A stretch of 64,000 bases of DNA from Rallus limicola. Its lineage: Eukaryota; Chordata; Aves; Gruiformes; Rallidae. The DNA is taken from assembly GCA_022605955.1 (NCBI GenBank), contig JAKCOZ010000001.1, positions 102,952,211 to 103,016,210 of the forward strand, read 5' to 3'. The position numbers and the translations under genes are program-made. The notes beneath the pieces were generated by a model. The model saw only the letters and a program-made list of their open reading frames with translations. It searched no databases and had not been told where the DNA came from. Positions 13,389 through 24,748 of this stretch are shown piece by piece. Every line of letters begins with the position of its first letter. Positions within the stretch are counted from its first letter, which is position 1.

Positions 13389-14914
13389 AATAGCTAACAG
13401 GGCTTTCTAGCAGTGCAAATGAAATAATCAGGGGTCAGTACCATACAGTGTCATTGCTTCGTTTCAATACAAGAGTCAAATTGAAGTCATACTGATTCTT
13501 ATTTGCATAGAAAATTAATATTTGGGGCAAGGTAAAAAATAGAGAATAGTTCGGTCTCATTTAAATTTGGCTTTTAATACGTGATTTTAAAGTTACTGTG
13601 ACATTTTTTATTTGTAGAATAAAAATTCTTGGTTTATGAATTAAAGAAAAGAAGGGCTCTGGGGTAGAATGGGGGAATCCCATTGTAGATTTTCTGAACA
13701 CATACACACAAAAAAAATTTTGTCATAAATTAAAAATGGGCAATGGGAGTGGGAGAAGGAAGGTCACTTGTGTGCTCCCGAGAAGACCCTCATTCTTCAT
13801 ACTTATCTCAGATTTAGAAATTCCTCATACTTTAAAGACCACCAAGATTGTTTAAACAAGAATCAAGACTTGGTTTTAAAAGTATCCAAAAGGCATACTA
13901 CCCCAAAGTAAACAGAAAGTCATTATAAGATGCTAAGAGATGACAAATTTGCCATGGTAACACCCTAGTTTAATTCTGCAGTGTGATGCAGCTATAGCTT
14001 ATTATAATCATGCTATCCACTTAAAAAAATAGAAAATACAGAGAGCAAAGATATGGGAAGCCACCTCGCTACCTATAATGATCAAGGACATAAAAAATGG
14101 ATTCTTCTGCCCCAAGTGTCAGCATGAGAATAGAGGAATTGGCTACATGGTTACTCCAGAAATATGAGCTCTGAACTATCACAGGAAGAAAGGAATGAAC
14201 GTGCAGGGATTCAGCTCTGACCCCAGAGTGTTTCCCAAACTCCCCACCCATTCTCATGCTCTGACCTCATCCCTTTTCCCTATCACAGTGAGAAATAGTT
14301 GCTCACCATGTCCACCACCTACAAGTAGGAAACCTGGGCATGCAAGCTGGAAGGAAGCTGCAGGACACAGCAGCCAGGTTTCTAAAGCTTCAACTTAGCC
14401 CAAGTGAACAAATCACGGAGTAGGAAATGAGTCATCCTATTCATTTCTTGAAAGGAAAAGAAGAACCAAGGGGGAAGGCAGAGTAAACATTTAGACAACC
14501 TTTCTCCCTTCACCCCCCAGCACCACCAAAAATAAAATCACAGACGGAAAGTAGTGTTTATAGGGAAACAAGAGCGTCATAGGATTTTGGTAAGACTTCA
14601 AAATCTTGGAGAAACTTTTATACTGTTGGAAAGTCTGCTGATAGTAGTTCTATACAGGCCTCAAGATAGATCATCTTCAACTTGCCCAACTTGGAAAACT
14701 AGCTTCTGTTACTGTTAGGAAACACCCAATAGCCTTGTACTTCATATCATTAAGGTTCATTTGCACTACTTTGCTAGCTAGCTTTTACAATCAGAATATT
14801 CAAAAAGTCTAAAGAATTTTTTTGAAAAGTTTTCCTGTTACTCCTCTTTCTTATCAACATCCCCTTGTCTTCTCTTCCCTCCCTGCACTATGCTCACATG
14901 GGGATAACAACCAC

Positions 14915-15112
14915 AGCCTGGTTGAAGCTGGAAGGGACCTCTGGAGCCCCTGTTATCTGACATCCTTGCTCAAGCGGGGCCACTTACAGCAGGCCACCCA
15001 GGACCATGTCCTATGGCTGTGGAATATCTCTAAGGATGGAGATTCCACAATCTCCTTGGGCAACCTGTGCCAGTGTTCATTCACTCTCACAATTAAGAAG
15101 TGTGTCCTGATG
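14915..15112 (-). mobile_element. CR1 LINE 3'UTR fragment
   Basis: The plus strand reads GGTTGAAGCTGGAAGGGACC, then CTGGAGCCCC, CAGGACCATGTCC and GGGCAACCTGTGCCAGTG, ending near AAGAAGTGTGTCCTGATGTC. These are the complementary 3'UTR blocks of a CR1 subfamily in order. The terminal ATTCTATGA tail and all coding sequence are absent. Confidence 0.92.
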
Positions 15113-18100
15113 TCATCCCTGGGTGTACTCCAAGAGATAACTTCTATGTGTTTGGACTAGAAATACATATTAGAGTCATGTTAGACACATATCTATTCCA
15201 TGCCCTGTGATGGAGGATTAATCAATCATAATCATGCAACAGATTCAGATCTGAATTAAAGGGAAAAGTGGGGGGGATTTTATTAAATTCTGAAAGCAAT
15301 ATCAAATTCTTCACTGAATACAACTGTCCCTCAGCACTCTGGAATAAAACATGCTGTGTTTGTTTAGTAGTAAAGATTCACCTGTAACTCATCAATATAA
15401 AAAAAACCCAAACCCAAACCAAACATGTTGCAATGAATTACATTAATAGGTCCTTCAGTTGACTTGAGAAGCAACTATTCCAATAACTCACTGAGAAATC
15501 TATGAACCTGCTTTAAATAAACTGGAGCTCTTATGCTCAGAATAGAGAGGTAAATATCTTTTTCATAAACAATGAGATAAATTTTGCCTTCAAAAAATCT
15601 GTATTTTCCTAGAAAGCTACTATTTTATGAAAAAAAAACAATCAATGTCCCTACATCTTCCTCCAGCTCAACTTAGAGTGACTGCTTTACAAAAAACAAC
15701 CTGCAGCTGTTTTGGTATGCTATTGAAGTATGTAGTTAAGGTTGCACTGAGATTTTCACTGAAAGCAAAATTAAAATACCACTTATATTTTTACTATTCA
15801 ATGTAGTCTCACCATTTGGCATCACACCTGTATATACAGTGTCATTTTACAGGTATATTAAAGCTTTTGCAAGAGAAACAGTTTTTAAGTGTTCCGTTTT
15901 TAAAGTTTTGCCATTTGGCTCAAGCACCCTTGAGTACCTTTAGCTAAACCTCCACTTTCCCCACAGACTTCCAACTTCTTACACACATTCTAAGAGCTCA
16001 GGCACAAGCCACTCTGGGAAATTTAAAATTATAGCCATTCCCTCTTCTTGGCATGCATGGCTATGCAAACAAGAGGAGATGTAGCTGTAAAGTTTTGCCA
16101 GGTCTTCAAGATTCCTGTTGCATCTTGCATCTCTCATGCTTCTCTGATGCATACCACCACAAAAAATCCCACTACGTATAATATTTTCATTACAAGTCCT
16201 ATGGTCCTACACTTAAGTGTTCACCATCCTGTTAAGTGTTCTGTGGTTTGCTTCCTTTCATCCATGATCAGCAAGCATAGACTATTACAAGCCAATCACC
16301 AGAAAAACCCATAGGCAGTTTTCCCCGATCCCCTATGACCTTATTGGAGCTCTGACTTGCAACCACAACTCCAGGCATTCCTCAGATGGACTGCACAGAC
16401 TTTTCACTCAGCTCTTTCTGTTGACAAACTAAAAACTGTCCTTGCTTTTTGTTGACAGCAAAAACATTGGTGACATTTCCATAATCACACCTGCAGATCT
16501 GGGTGCTTATACGCAAGCTACAGAAACTGGAGATGTGCACTGTACAGACTTGCACTGTTGACACACAAAAAAATTTAAAGGTATGTGAAAAAAAATTGTG
16601 TTTTCTTGATGGGCAAAGCATATGAACTGAAGTATCACTGGGTGTGAATGCTATTTTAACTAGTCACTTTCTTAATGGCATTGTGTTGATAGAAAATACA
16701 GTCTAGCATCTCCGGTATTAATCGATACTTTATAATGTGAAGATGTCATTGCAGAGCTTGCCATCAGAAGACTATGACTAAAGAGATTCTGGCTGTACAA
16801 TGATAAGGGCTGTAGTTTAAGGTTCTGTTTTTTTAAATTGAGTTCAATAAGCTCTTGGACTTTAAAGGTACTGTTTTATCAGGTCAAATAGTGTCTAACA
16901 AAATAATTTCAGGATTTCAACTTCATGAAGTTTTGCAAAATGTACATCTGCTTTCTGATTGAAGTTTCTTCTTCCCCAAAAAATGAAAAATATTGCTATC
17001 AAAGAACTAAACTCAGTATAGTATTTTATAGCACCTAACAAGTATCATAAGATGGAACAATACCTGTGAATGAGGCAAGCCCTGCAACAGGAAGGACATG
17101 AAGAACAGAAGCTACACAGAGTACAGCCTAGCTTTGCCAGGATGGAAGAATAGCAGAAGGGGTTATCTGAAGGGTAAGTGCTATGAGGCATCAGAGCAGC
17201 CCTGAACCATGCAGTCTGAGATACCTAAATTCAGCTTCTACTGAAAATAAACCATTTTGCTTCAATCAATTTCTAAATGGAAAGTTGGAAGTTTGGGAGA
17301 TTTTCAACAAATGTCAAAATATTCCATGGTAAGGGAAAAAAAAAGGAAAACTAAAATCAAGCCAGACCAAACAATGTATGACCAATTCCTGTACTGATCA
17401 CTTGATGCTATCAGAGATTAAACTCTTCCAAAAATGCTATCCGCACAACAATTATATGCAGCTTTACTTTATAAACCTATCGTGATCACTGTAAATAAAA
17501 CTGATCAAGTCATACTAGACACTGAGCATAAAACAGTGACCTGGTGACCAACAGAATATCAGTATTACAGCCAGACTACAGGCTTAATTCCCTATTAACT
17601 TACACCAGAGCCATTAAGAAAAACAGCATTCCCGTCACAGGACTAGTCTAACTTTAAAAACATGAAGTAACTCGCTCTGTACAAGTCACACAGTGGAAAA
17701 CTGAGCTCTAGAGCACGTTTCACATTTAGTCCTGATTTTACAGTCTTGTTCTTACAAAAATATGTACTAGTGTAGGTTTCCCTATTTTATATATCTTTAA
17801 ACTATTGCTTACAGCTAGAGTCTACATTTATCTATGTGTTCCTGCTGCAACAGAGACAATAAGCATTAGAAAAATACTACAGATGAAATTGACTCCTTAA
17901 TCCCATAAAACAAAAGCTCACAAGAATGTATAGTATCAGTTCATCTTATATTTTAACTAAAGATTCCCCTCACATTTTTCAATTGAATATTCCACACTTC
18001 CTGTGGAAAGCAAAACTTACCAGGCTCATAAACCCAAATTCCTCTTTGTTTCCACATCCTTCTACATCACTATCCCAGGCACACTTCCTAGTGTGACAGC

Positions 18101-18742
18101 AAGAACCTGTACTCTTCACAGGACAGGGATAATTCACCTTTCAACCAACCTTCTGTCAGAGTTCATCCCCTTCAGAATACTACAGTAAAATCTCATAGAC
18201 ACAGACAGCACCTCTCCCACCACCTTCTCTTTCAAGGCAAACCCTCCCAAAAAAATTCAGCCCTCACTCATCTTTAGACTTTGATCTTCCATTGATTTCC
18301 TACTCTTTTGGCAAGTCTCTGCTCCTTTTGAACTTCTCCCTTTGTGAGTTTAGGCAGATGTGCAGCTTCCCAGTGCGTGGACCTGGGATCAGGATCCAAA
18401 ACTATCACTTAACACCAGTCTCCAGCTAGAGAGCACCACCAAACTGAGATGATAGCCCTCTGCCTCAGCTTCACCACTTGGGGGTCAGGCTAACCAGACC
18501 CACCTGAAAGCTCAAGTTCTTTTTCAGGGTCAACTTGCTCCATGAAGCCACAGTATTCACAGCTTCCAAGGGTGTTCCTTAGCACAGGGGACACCAGTGA
18601 GTGTCTAGCTGCACTGACATCATGCAACATCATTCCTAACCTGAAACCACCGTGGACACCAAGAAGAGTGAAACTTACTCAAAAAAGTTACTCAGCCTTT
18701 GGTCTCTGTACAAAGACTGCCAAGATACAATGATTGCTTTAG
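15113..18742. other. AT-rich non-coding stretch
   Basis: No gene or known mobile element recognised. The longest open frame is 88 codons (16048-16314, plus). A tract of AAACCC repeats lies at 15398-15424. The part from about 18,340 to 18,740 is more GC-rich than its surroundings but matches nothing I know. Confidence 0.55.
15398..15424. repeat. (AAACCC)n tract
   Basis: An A run followed by about three CCCAAA-type units. It resembles degenerate telomere-like sequence only superficially and is far too short to be an interstitial telomere. Confidence 0.7.
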
Positions 18743-18866
18743 GCTCTGATCCAGAAAGGCACTAAATTGTCTGTCAAACGTTAACCATATGAATAACCTT
18801 ATTAAAACCATGAACTACTCATTCTTAGAGCTAAATACTTGTTCAAGTGCTTTTCTGGATCAAGAA
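18743..18866. repeat. Foldback (MITE-like) interspersed repeat remnant
   Basis: The left arm TGATCCAGAAAGGCACT at 18747-18763 pairs with the right arm AGTGCTTTTCTGGATCA at 18846-18862, matching at 16 of 17 positions as an inverted repeat around an 83-bp centre. The outer sequence (GGCTCTGATCC) resembles old reptile and bird repeats that begin GGGCCTGATCC and read back as GGATCAGGCCC. It is probably a non-autonomous element of DNA-transposon type; it encodes nothing. Confidence 0.6.
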
Positions 18867-19051
18867 CTCAGTGATGTGGATGCTTATCCACTAATACACA
18901 AACTGAGATAACCAAGTCTGTCTCTTTCAGTTGCGATAAAATCACACAAGATTTAAATCCCTGTGTCAGTGGGGTAAGGTTCAACCACCCCCTTCACAAG
19001 AGTGCTGCTCCTCATGGGTGCTATAAATCACAAGAAAGTGACTTATATCAT

Positions 19052-19119
19052 GGGCCTAATCCTGAAGACTCATAAAATATGAGCAGTGCTGTTATCAACT
19101 GTTAACTCACATGAGCAGT
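19052..19119. repeat. Remnant of an ancient GGGCCTGATCC-type repeat
   Basis: GGGCCTAATCCTGAAGACTC at the left and ACTCACATGAGCAGT at the right match my memory of an old sauropsid interspersed repeat with a central inverted repeat. It lies about 190 bp from the foldback repeat at 18743-18866. Confidence 0.45.
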
Positions 19120-19699
19120 AAAAATGTGCATGGCCAAGTAAAAAGCATAATGTATGTTCTGTTCCAGACAAACCCTTTAGTAAACATAATATTTTAATTA
19201 TATGACTATTTAGTCTATCTGAGCTTTTTTTACAATGTTCTGCACTTCAGAGCTTCAGAGTGGTGTTATTCTTCCCATTTTCCATTAACTAAAACTTAAT
19301 CCTTTAAGAAATGCAATGCTGCCATCTAGCATCCACAAAATAGGATGGAAATTTCCTCTCACCACAGTAACTCGCCTCCACAGTTTTAAGTCAGTTTTAC
19401 AGAAGCTTTAGAGTCCACAGGTTTTATCACCCGGGCTCAGAAGTGGCCTGGTTGTTAGAAAGCTGCTTGCTTCCTCAGAAAACACCAGGAGAAATACACC
19501 TAGAGTTGGGGTGAGTCATGCTTATGGACGTTCTAAAGGGCTCCCAGAGCCACAGAGCAGTTTCAAAGAGCAGGGTCCCACAGCAAAAATGCAAGTAGAG
19601 AAAGCACCCAAAATCTCAAACTCCTCCTCAGAGCAGCACTTTAGTAGGTGAGGTGAAAATCTTCCCTGCTAGTAGTCATCTTCAGAACCTGTTTCTGGG
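19120..19699. other. Flank of the CpG island without recognisable features
   Basis: No gene or repeat recognised. If the minus-strand first exon at 19726-19972 is real, this is the start of its first intron. Confidence 0.5.
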
Positions 19700-20050
19700 T
19701 GCAGTTCCTAGCTGCCTGCACTTACAGTCCCTTAACACGAGGCCGGCAAAGGGCAAGCACCGCCCAGTCTCTGCATCCAACAGCGCCACGCCGCAGGGGA
19801 AACAGCGCCTAGGCCACCGGAGCCGCCCTACCGCTCCCGGGCAGACTCGGGGAGCGGGAGGGCGGTGTCTATACCCCGGTATGGCCGCCATTTCCTCGGC
19901 CTCAGTGCCGCTCTGCTGCCAGGGACCGCGCTGAGGAGCCTCGGTGGAGGTGGCGGGCGCCGGTTGAGGCATCGCAGCCACTTCGGGGCCCGACCGGGCC
20001 TCAGTCGTACCCTAGGCCTGGTAACCGTCAGAGCAATGCTGGGCCTTCTG
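19700..20050 (-). promoter_or_regulatory. CpG island, candidate promoter
   Basis: By hand count there are about 30 CpG dinucleotides between 19731 and 20040, roughly one per 10 bp, in strongly GC-rich sequence; no other place in the window comes close. SP1-type GGGCGG or complementary CCGCCC boxes occur near 19760 and 19860. The minus strand has AAATGGCGGCC at about 19883-19893, a good match to the YY1 element often placed just after start sites of TATA-less promoters. In vertebrates an isolated island like this usually marks a 5' gene end. Orientation is inferred from the YY1-like element and the splice donor downstream on the same strand; a bidirectional promoter cannot be excluded. Confidence 0.65.
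19726..19972 (-). CDS. Candidate first coding exon in the CpG island, product unknown
   Basis: On the minus strand an open frame has ATG codons at 19972 (MPQPAPATSTEAPQ...) and at 19891 inside the YY1-like element (MAAIPGYRHRP...). It runs without a stop to GGGACT|GTAAGT, a good 5' splice donor placing the exon end at 19726. From the 19891 ATG the exon would supply 55 codons plus one base, and from 19972 it would supply 82 plus one. Past the donor the frame continues to a stop near 19682. The peptide is rich in Pro, Arg and Ala with several Cys (RRCFPCGVALLD). I do not recognise it, and no later exons were identified, so the exon could equally be 5' untranslated or belong to a long non-coding RNA. 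Confidence 0.35.
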
Positions 20051-20070
20051 CCACACCTGCTCGCCTACAT

Positions 20071-20190
20071 ACATATACCTATACCTATACCTATACCTAT
20101 ACCTGTACCTGTACCTATGCCTATACCTATGCCTATACCTATACCTATTCCTATACCCATACCTGTATCTATACCTATACCTACACATAC
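20071..20190. repeat. (CCTATA)n hexanucleotide array, about 19 units
   Basis: About nineteen tandem copies of ACCTAT or close variants (ACCTGT, GCCTAT, TCCTAT, ACCCAT) fill this stretch. Because the period is six, each strand has an uninterrupted dipeptide-repeat frame: Ile-Pro on the plus strand and Tyr-Arg on the minus strand. These frames are a by-product of the repeat, not genes. The array begins only about 20-30 bp outside the CpG island, on its upstream side for minus-strand transcription. Unit variants are interspersed, so it is an old array likely to vary in length. Confidence 0.95.
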
Positions 20191-20672
20191 TATCCATAGA
20201 GTACACTCATCATGCTTGTGTGGGTATACGTAGTGTATACCTATACATACATTGCATATACATTGTACATATACACACGTAGTGTATATACAGTGTATTC
20301 AGTGGATAGGTGCTATACATGTTATGTATTACATATATGCAGCTGTATATACATTAATAATGTATGCTGATAGTGTATATATGCTAGTAGTTTACATATC
20401 TATGCTATATATGCAATAATAATACACATGGCTATAGTGTAGATAGTATATATACTGTATACACACAGATACAGTATATTTGATATCTATTTTTTGTGTA
20501 TATAGATAATATACACTGTATATATGTGCATGTGGTGTGTAGATTTGTATATGTGCTTTTATATATATGTTTATCCATGGTGTACATATATGTATATACA
20601 GATAATATATATACTATAATGTATGCATACATAATACACATATAGTGTGTATGTGTGTATATATACACATGG
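20191..20672. repeat. TA-rich low-complexity block
   Basis: A continuation of the hexamer array into degenerate TATA, GTGTATAT and ACATATAC motifs for about 480 bp. Many short inverted repeats could extrude as hairpins. The open frame at 20432-20668 (minus), rich in Tyr, Thr and His, is an artefact of the composition. Confidence 0.85.
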
Positions 20673-21759
20673 TATGACCTGAGGATGGCTGCTAGGACAT
20701 CCCTAAAGTGAAGGGCCCATGGGCTGAGCAGGAGGTGTAAAGGTAAAGCACGCCGCAGTCTTCTGCCTGGGAGGGTGCCAAGGTTTCCTTCCTGGGAAGG
20801 CTGTCACACTGCTGAGCACCCCTGGCTCCAGCCCTAAAGGTAGCCCACTGCTGCTCTGGCAAGTGGGTGGGTTCCCAGTACTGTCTGCTCATCTAGTTAT
20901 CTTCTCCTCTTGGCAGCCCCTCAAACAACTTCCCAAGGATACTCAGCTCTCCTGGCAGCCTTCACAGAAACAGCGATGAACAAGACAGCTGGTGCCGTAC
21001 ACTCAGAAGTGCTCCTCTCTGCTGGGCTAGGCTGGTGTGATGAGTTTGAGAAACAGAACTGTATGGTAAAATCAAACCTTTTCATTCACTTATCATTGGC
21101 TTTACCCCTGTTTAAGGACCCATCACTACGAGGATTTTGTCTCACTTTACAAACAGCTGAACAGATTCAGACAGTTATGCAGTCTCACACACAAAGAGGG
21201 AGATGGAGAAATACAAAAGGGAGAAACACAAGTGTTAAGCTGGCAATGAATTCTCCATTCACTTGAGAGGGAAATTTCTTCCTCAGAGTAACAGTGGCCT
21301 AGGAAACAACAGAGCAAGTATTACTTCCCCAAGACAACAGGGCAGAAAGTTGAGATTTCATACACACCACCTCAGAGAAAGTGTCAGGTATTAGGTATAA
21401 AACAAAGTTATTGGTATACACAAGATGTTCACCATAGGCGCTTTTTTAACATTTTCTAAAGACTGTTCAGTGGATTCATAGTACCAAGACATCTGGATTT
21501 ATGGTTTCAATTCATTTTGCCTAACTTCAGATGCATATAATGTAACCTTTATGTCTGAGCCACCTGTCTAGACTCATTTTATACTTGGTGGAGAAAAATA
21601 AGCACCGTTTCAGATGTCTCCATTAGGGTGAGATGAATTGTGGCCTAGAGGTACCTATTCATCTTCCGACAGTTCTAAAGGGATCCTAGACAACTGGCAT
21701 GGACGTCTGCAGTGTCAATGTCTAGATGGGGTAAAATTAATCCTAGGTTTTAGCTTTCT
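20673..21759. other. Moderately GC-rich non-coding stretch
   Basis: No known gene. A good 3' splice acceptor (TTCTCCTCTTGGCAG, ending at 20916) opens onto a plus-strand frame that stays open to 21266, roughly 117 codons, with no recognisable domain. It would fit a plus-strand transcript from the CpG island, but no matching strong donor was found there. Treated as unproven. Confidence 0.4.
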
Positions 21760-21945
21760 AAATCCAGGGAGACTGTGAGCTCAGTTAGTCCAACTCTTGT
21801 TTAACACTAGTCAGAAACATTCATCAAATTAGCCTAACAGGTATTTTCCAGAATGGCATCCAGACTGGATTCAAAGTCTTTAACCAACAGACAAGCCAAT
21901 TATGCCAAATATTTTGTTCCACTGGTTTATCACCATCACCAAAAT
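21760..21945 (-). mobile_element. Ancient CR1-type LINE fragment
   Basis: The plus strand reads TTAGTCCAACTCTTGTTTAA, CAGAATGGCATCCAGACTGG, TTCAAAGTCTTTAA and TTGTTCCACTGGTTTATCAC in the order expected of the complement of an old amniote CR1 3'UTR. Divergence is much higher than for the other CR1 copies here and there is no tail repeat. Confidence 0.75.
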
Positions 21946-22563
21946 GATATAATATGGTAGATAAGCACAGAAAAACATATCAGTTCAGGTTTTGGTTGTT
22001 ATTTTGTCTTTGATTCTAGCAAAAATGTGTATATAGTGAAAAATCATGTAAAAATGTTTAGAGTGCATGCCAAAATGTTTAATTAACATTTCATTAAATA
22101 ATTTCCTACAGAATTATTCTGTGGGTTCATTAGAAGAAAGTGAGAGGCAAATCCATCCCAAGCTAAAGTCAAAGACAGTTCTGTGCTATAGAACCATTCC
22201 CTGTGCAAGGGCACTTTTTGCATACTCTGGAGAATGCTTTCCTTATGAACTCCCTTTAACCTATATCAGCCTCTTACATAGAGATGCAATCCCCCCATTT
22301 GCTCTAAAACTCTCAAATGATGATGCTGTGTGAAAAAGAAGACAAACTATTCTTAATTCTCCTCATTGTAGAATCTGTTTAGTTGCTCTGCTAGGAATCA
22401 GAACTAAACAAACAAAAAGTGGAGAGGAGAGGTGAACTGTGAGGACCTCCCAGTCTAGTGGGCTCTCCTAAGATCCTTCCATTCCAGTCCAGGCTCAGCC
22501 AGCAACACCCCAATTACCTTTCACCCATTTAGTATAATTGCTTTTAGTAGTGAAAATATGGAA
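21946..22563. other. Non-coding spacer between two CR1 copies
   Basis: No gene seen. An 88-codon plus-strand frame at 22067-22333 has no recognisable features. Confidence 0.55.
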
Positions 22564-23206
22564 ACAGGAGCCAGCAGCATGACCGGGGAGCCAGGAAGGA
22601 TAGCCATATCCTGGGGTGCATCAAGCACGGCATTGCCAGCCGGTCCAGGGAGGTGATTGTCCCACTCTGCACTGCACTGGTGCGGCCTCACCTCGAGCAC
22701 TGTGTGCAGATTTGGGCGCCACAGTACAAAAGGGACACAACACTAATGGAGTCTCCAGGGGAGGGCAGCAAGGATGGTGAAGGGTCTGGAGGGAAAGACT
22801 TAGGAGGAGTGGCTGAAGTCCTTTCATTTGTACAGCCTGGAGAAGATGAAACTGAGGGGAAACCTCATCGTGGTCTGTGGCTCCCTGACGTGGGGGAGCA
22901 AAGGGGCAGGCACTGATCTCCTCTCTTTGGTGACCAACAACAGAACCCAAGGGAACTGTATGAAGCTGCAACAGGGGAAGTTTAGGTTGAATATCAGGAA
23001 GAGGTTCTTTACTGTGAGGGTGGGCAGACACTGGAGCAGGGTTCCTGGGGAAGGGGTCACAGCACCAGGCTTGACAGAGCTCAAGAAGCATCTGGACAAT
23101 GCATTTGGTCCAATGCTCTGACCTGGCTGGTCCTGTGTGGAGCCAGGAGTTGAACTTGATGATCCTTATGGGTCCTTCCAACTCAGGATATTCTGTGATT
23201 CTATGA
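22564..23206 (+). mobile_element. CR1 LINE, 5'-truncated copy
   Basis: Starts with GAGCCAGCAGCATGACCG, part of the C-terminal reverse-transcriptase region. It continues through the stretch giving LVRPHLEHCVQIWAPQY, enters the 3'UTR, and ends in GGATATTCTGTGATTCTATGA at about 23206. Retained CpGs and a well-preserved tail suggest it is among the younger CR1 copies here. The frame breaks shortly after the WAPQY block. The long opposite-strand frame at 22621-23181 (186 codons) is only a shadow of this element. Confidence 0.95.
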
Positions 23207-24748
23207 ATTTATAAAAGACAATATCCACGAATTATTCAACTGCTAGGAAACATTTTTGTTTGGGCTTTTTCTTGGTTTTATTCTTTTGTTTTGTTCCTAG
23301 GTTACTGAATTAATTGTAAACAAAGCTCTATTAGCAAACCTGAAAATCACAAGCCTATCCTAAAAACATATTTATTATTAGCTCTCCAAAATTATTAACT
23401 CTTATGATTTAAAACTGTTTACATAGGACTTGAAAGCTGATTAAAATTATTATTTTTATTGCAGATGTTAAAAAACATGGAGCTTCATTCCTCATTAGGA
23501 CAAGCACACCGAACCATCACTATAACCATTTGCAAGCTTTTTCTGATGATTTATGACTCACATGATCTAAACTTACCAACCACTCTACATTTTAAGAAGA
23601 AACCCTTTGTTCTTCCTTAGTTACTTAAGTGCTTATTTTGTGTGACCTCAAATCTTTCTTACCCTTTTAAGTCCATTCCACTTAGCTCTTTGTGGCTGAC
23701 TTGAAAATATTTATTGAGATGTAGTAGCATAGGAAGTAAATGCCAAATTCTTTCAAAACATTTAAAAGCAAGTGTTCCCCAACCTTGTCTTCCTCCAGCA
23801 TTAAGAACTGTCTATTCAAAGCATGTGGTGACATTTACCATTACCATCAAAGTAGTCTTTTGAGTGATGAATTCAAGACATAAATACATGTCTGCAGTCC
23901 ATGGAAGATTTCATAACTGTCACTCAATTAGAATTCCTGCAGGGGAGAAGGAAGAAATCCCCAATGTAGTGATTTTATCAAAAGGAACAAAATAGGAAGA
24001 AACCACCCTTCTCTCCCTCCTGACCCCTAAAAACAATATTTATCTAGTTTTGCTGAAACACGAGCTGTCGTGAAGTGATTCATCCTAGGTATAAATCCAC
24101 TAAGCAGTTTGGAATAATTTGGGGTTGTGGTTTAGGATGAGTTATCACCTGAATAGAAGTCTAGGACTATTTTATTGAGCCCCTAAATTTAAATAGGACC
24201 CTAGAAATTCTTGCTTCACTCCCTTGTTTTCTTCAAGCAAAGATATTTACCTGGGGGACTTACCACATGCAAACACACAGGTTGACATATCAAGAGCAGC
24301 TCTAGCTGATGGTGCATGCACATTTCTTGTGTGTCCCTCATGTCATGGAAGAAGAATTGGAAGGTGGTCATGAAGGACTGTCAGCCCTGCAAGGAAGGTA
24401 AACCCCCCCACAATGGCAGCTTTATAGTTCCCTTGGCACAAAAAGACAAACATTGATAAATACAAAGGAGAAAACACAAGCGCATTTATTTCAGTACATT
24501 GTCAAGGTGGGTATGGTTAGTAGATATGGGGACATCTATCAGAGGAAGTGTTCTGGTCTGATGCACAAAGCAAGGCTGAACTACCACAAAAGTCACCTCT
24601 GGCCTGAGGGTGTAACCTACGTGCATTGCTTCTCTTCTGGGAAGAGTCAACAAATTAAATAGGGAAAACATGAGTGCAAGGGAGAAGAAAGTGAAAGCAT
24701 TTAATTAAAACCTAAAAATGCAATAATGAGAAAAAATAATCGCAGTTA

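Larger units (their letters stand above)
12801..14914. other. Non-coding stretch with simple repeats
   Basis: No gene seen. It contains an AAAAT-type repeat at 12942-12964 and an (ATCA)n repeat at 13366-13388. The frame at 12612-12929 is the opposite-strand shadow of the CpG-retaining patch. Confidence 0.6.

Noticed and set aside
19865..20233. 122-codon plus-strand frame with Ile-Pro repeats
   Set aside because: The second half is translation of the hexanucleotide array, and the ATG in the island's other plus-strand frame meets a stop after 17 codons.
22621..23181. 186-codon minus-strand open frame
   Set aside because: Opposite-strand shadow of a plus-strand CR1 copy.
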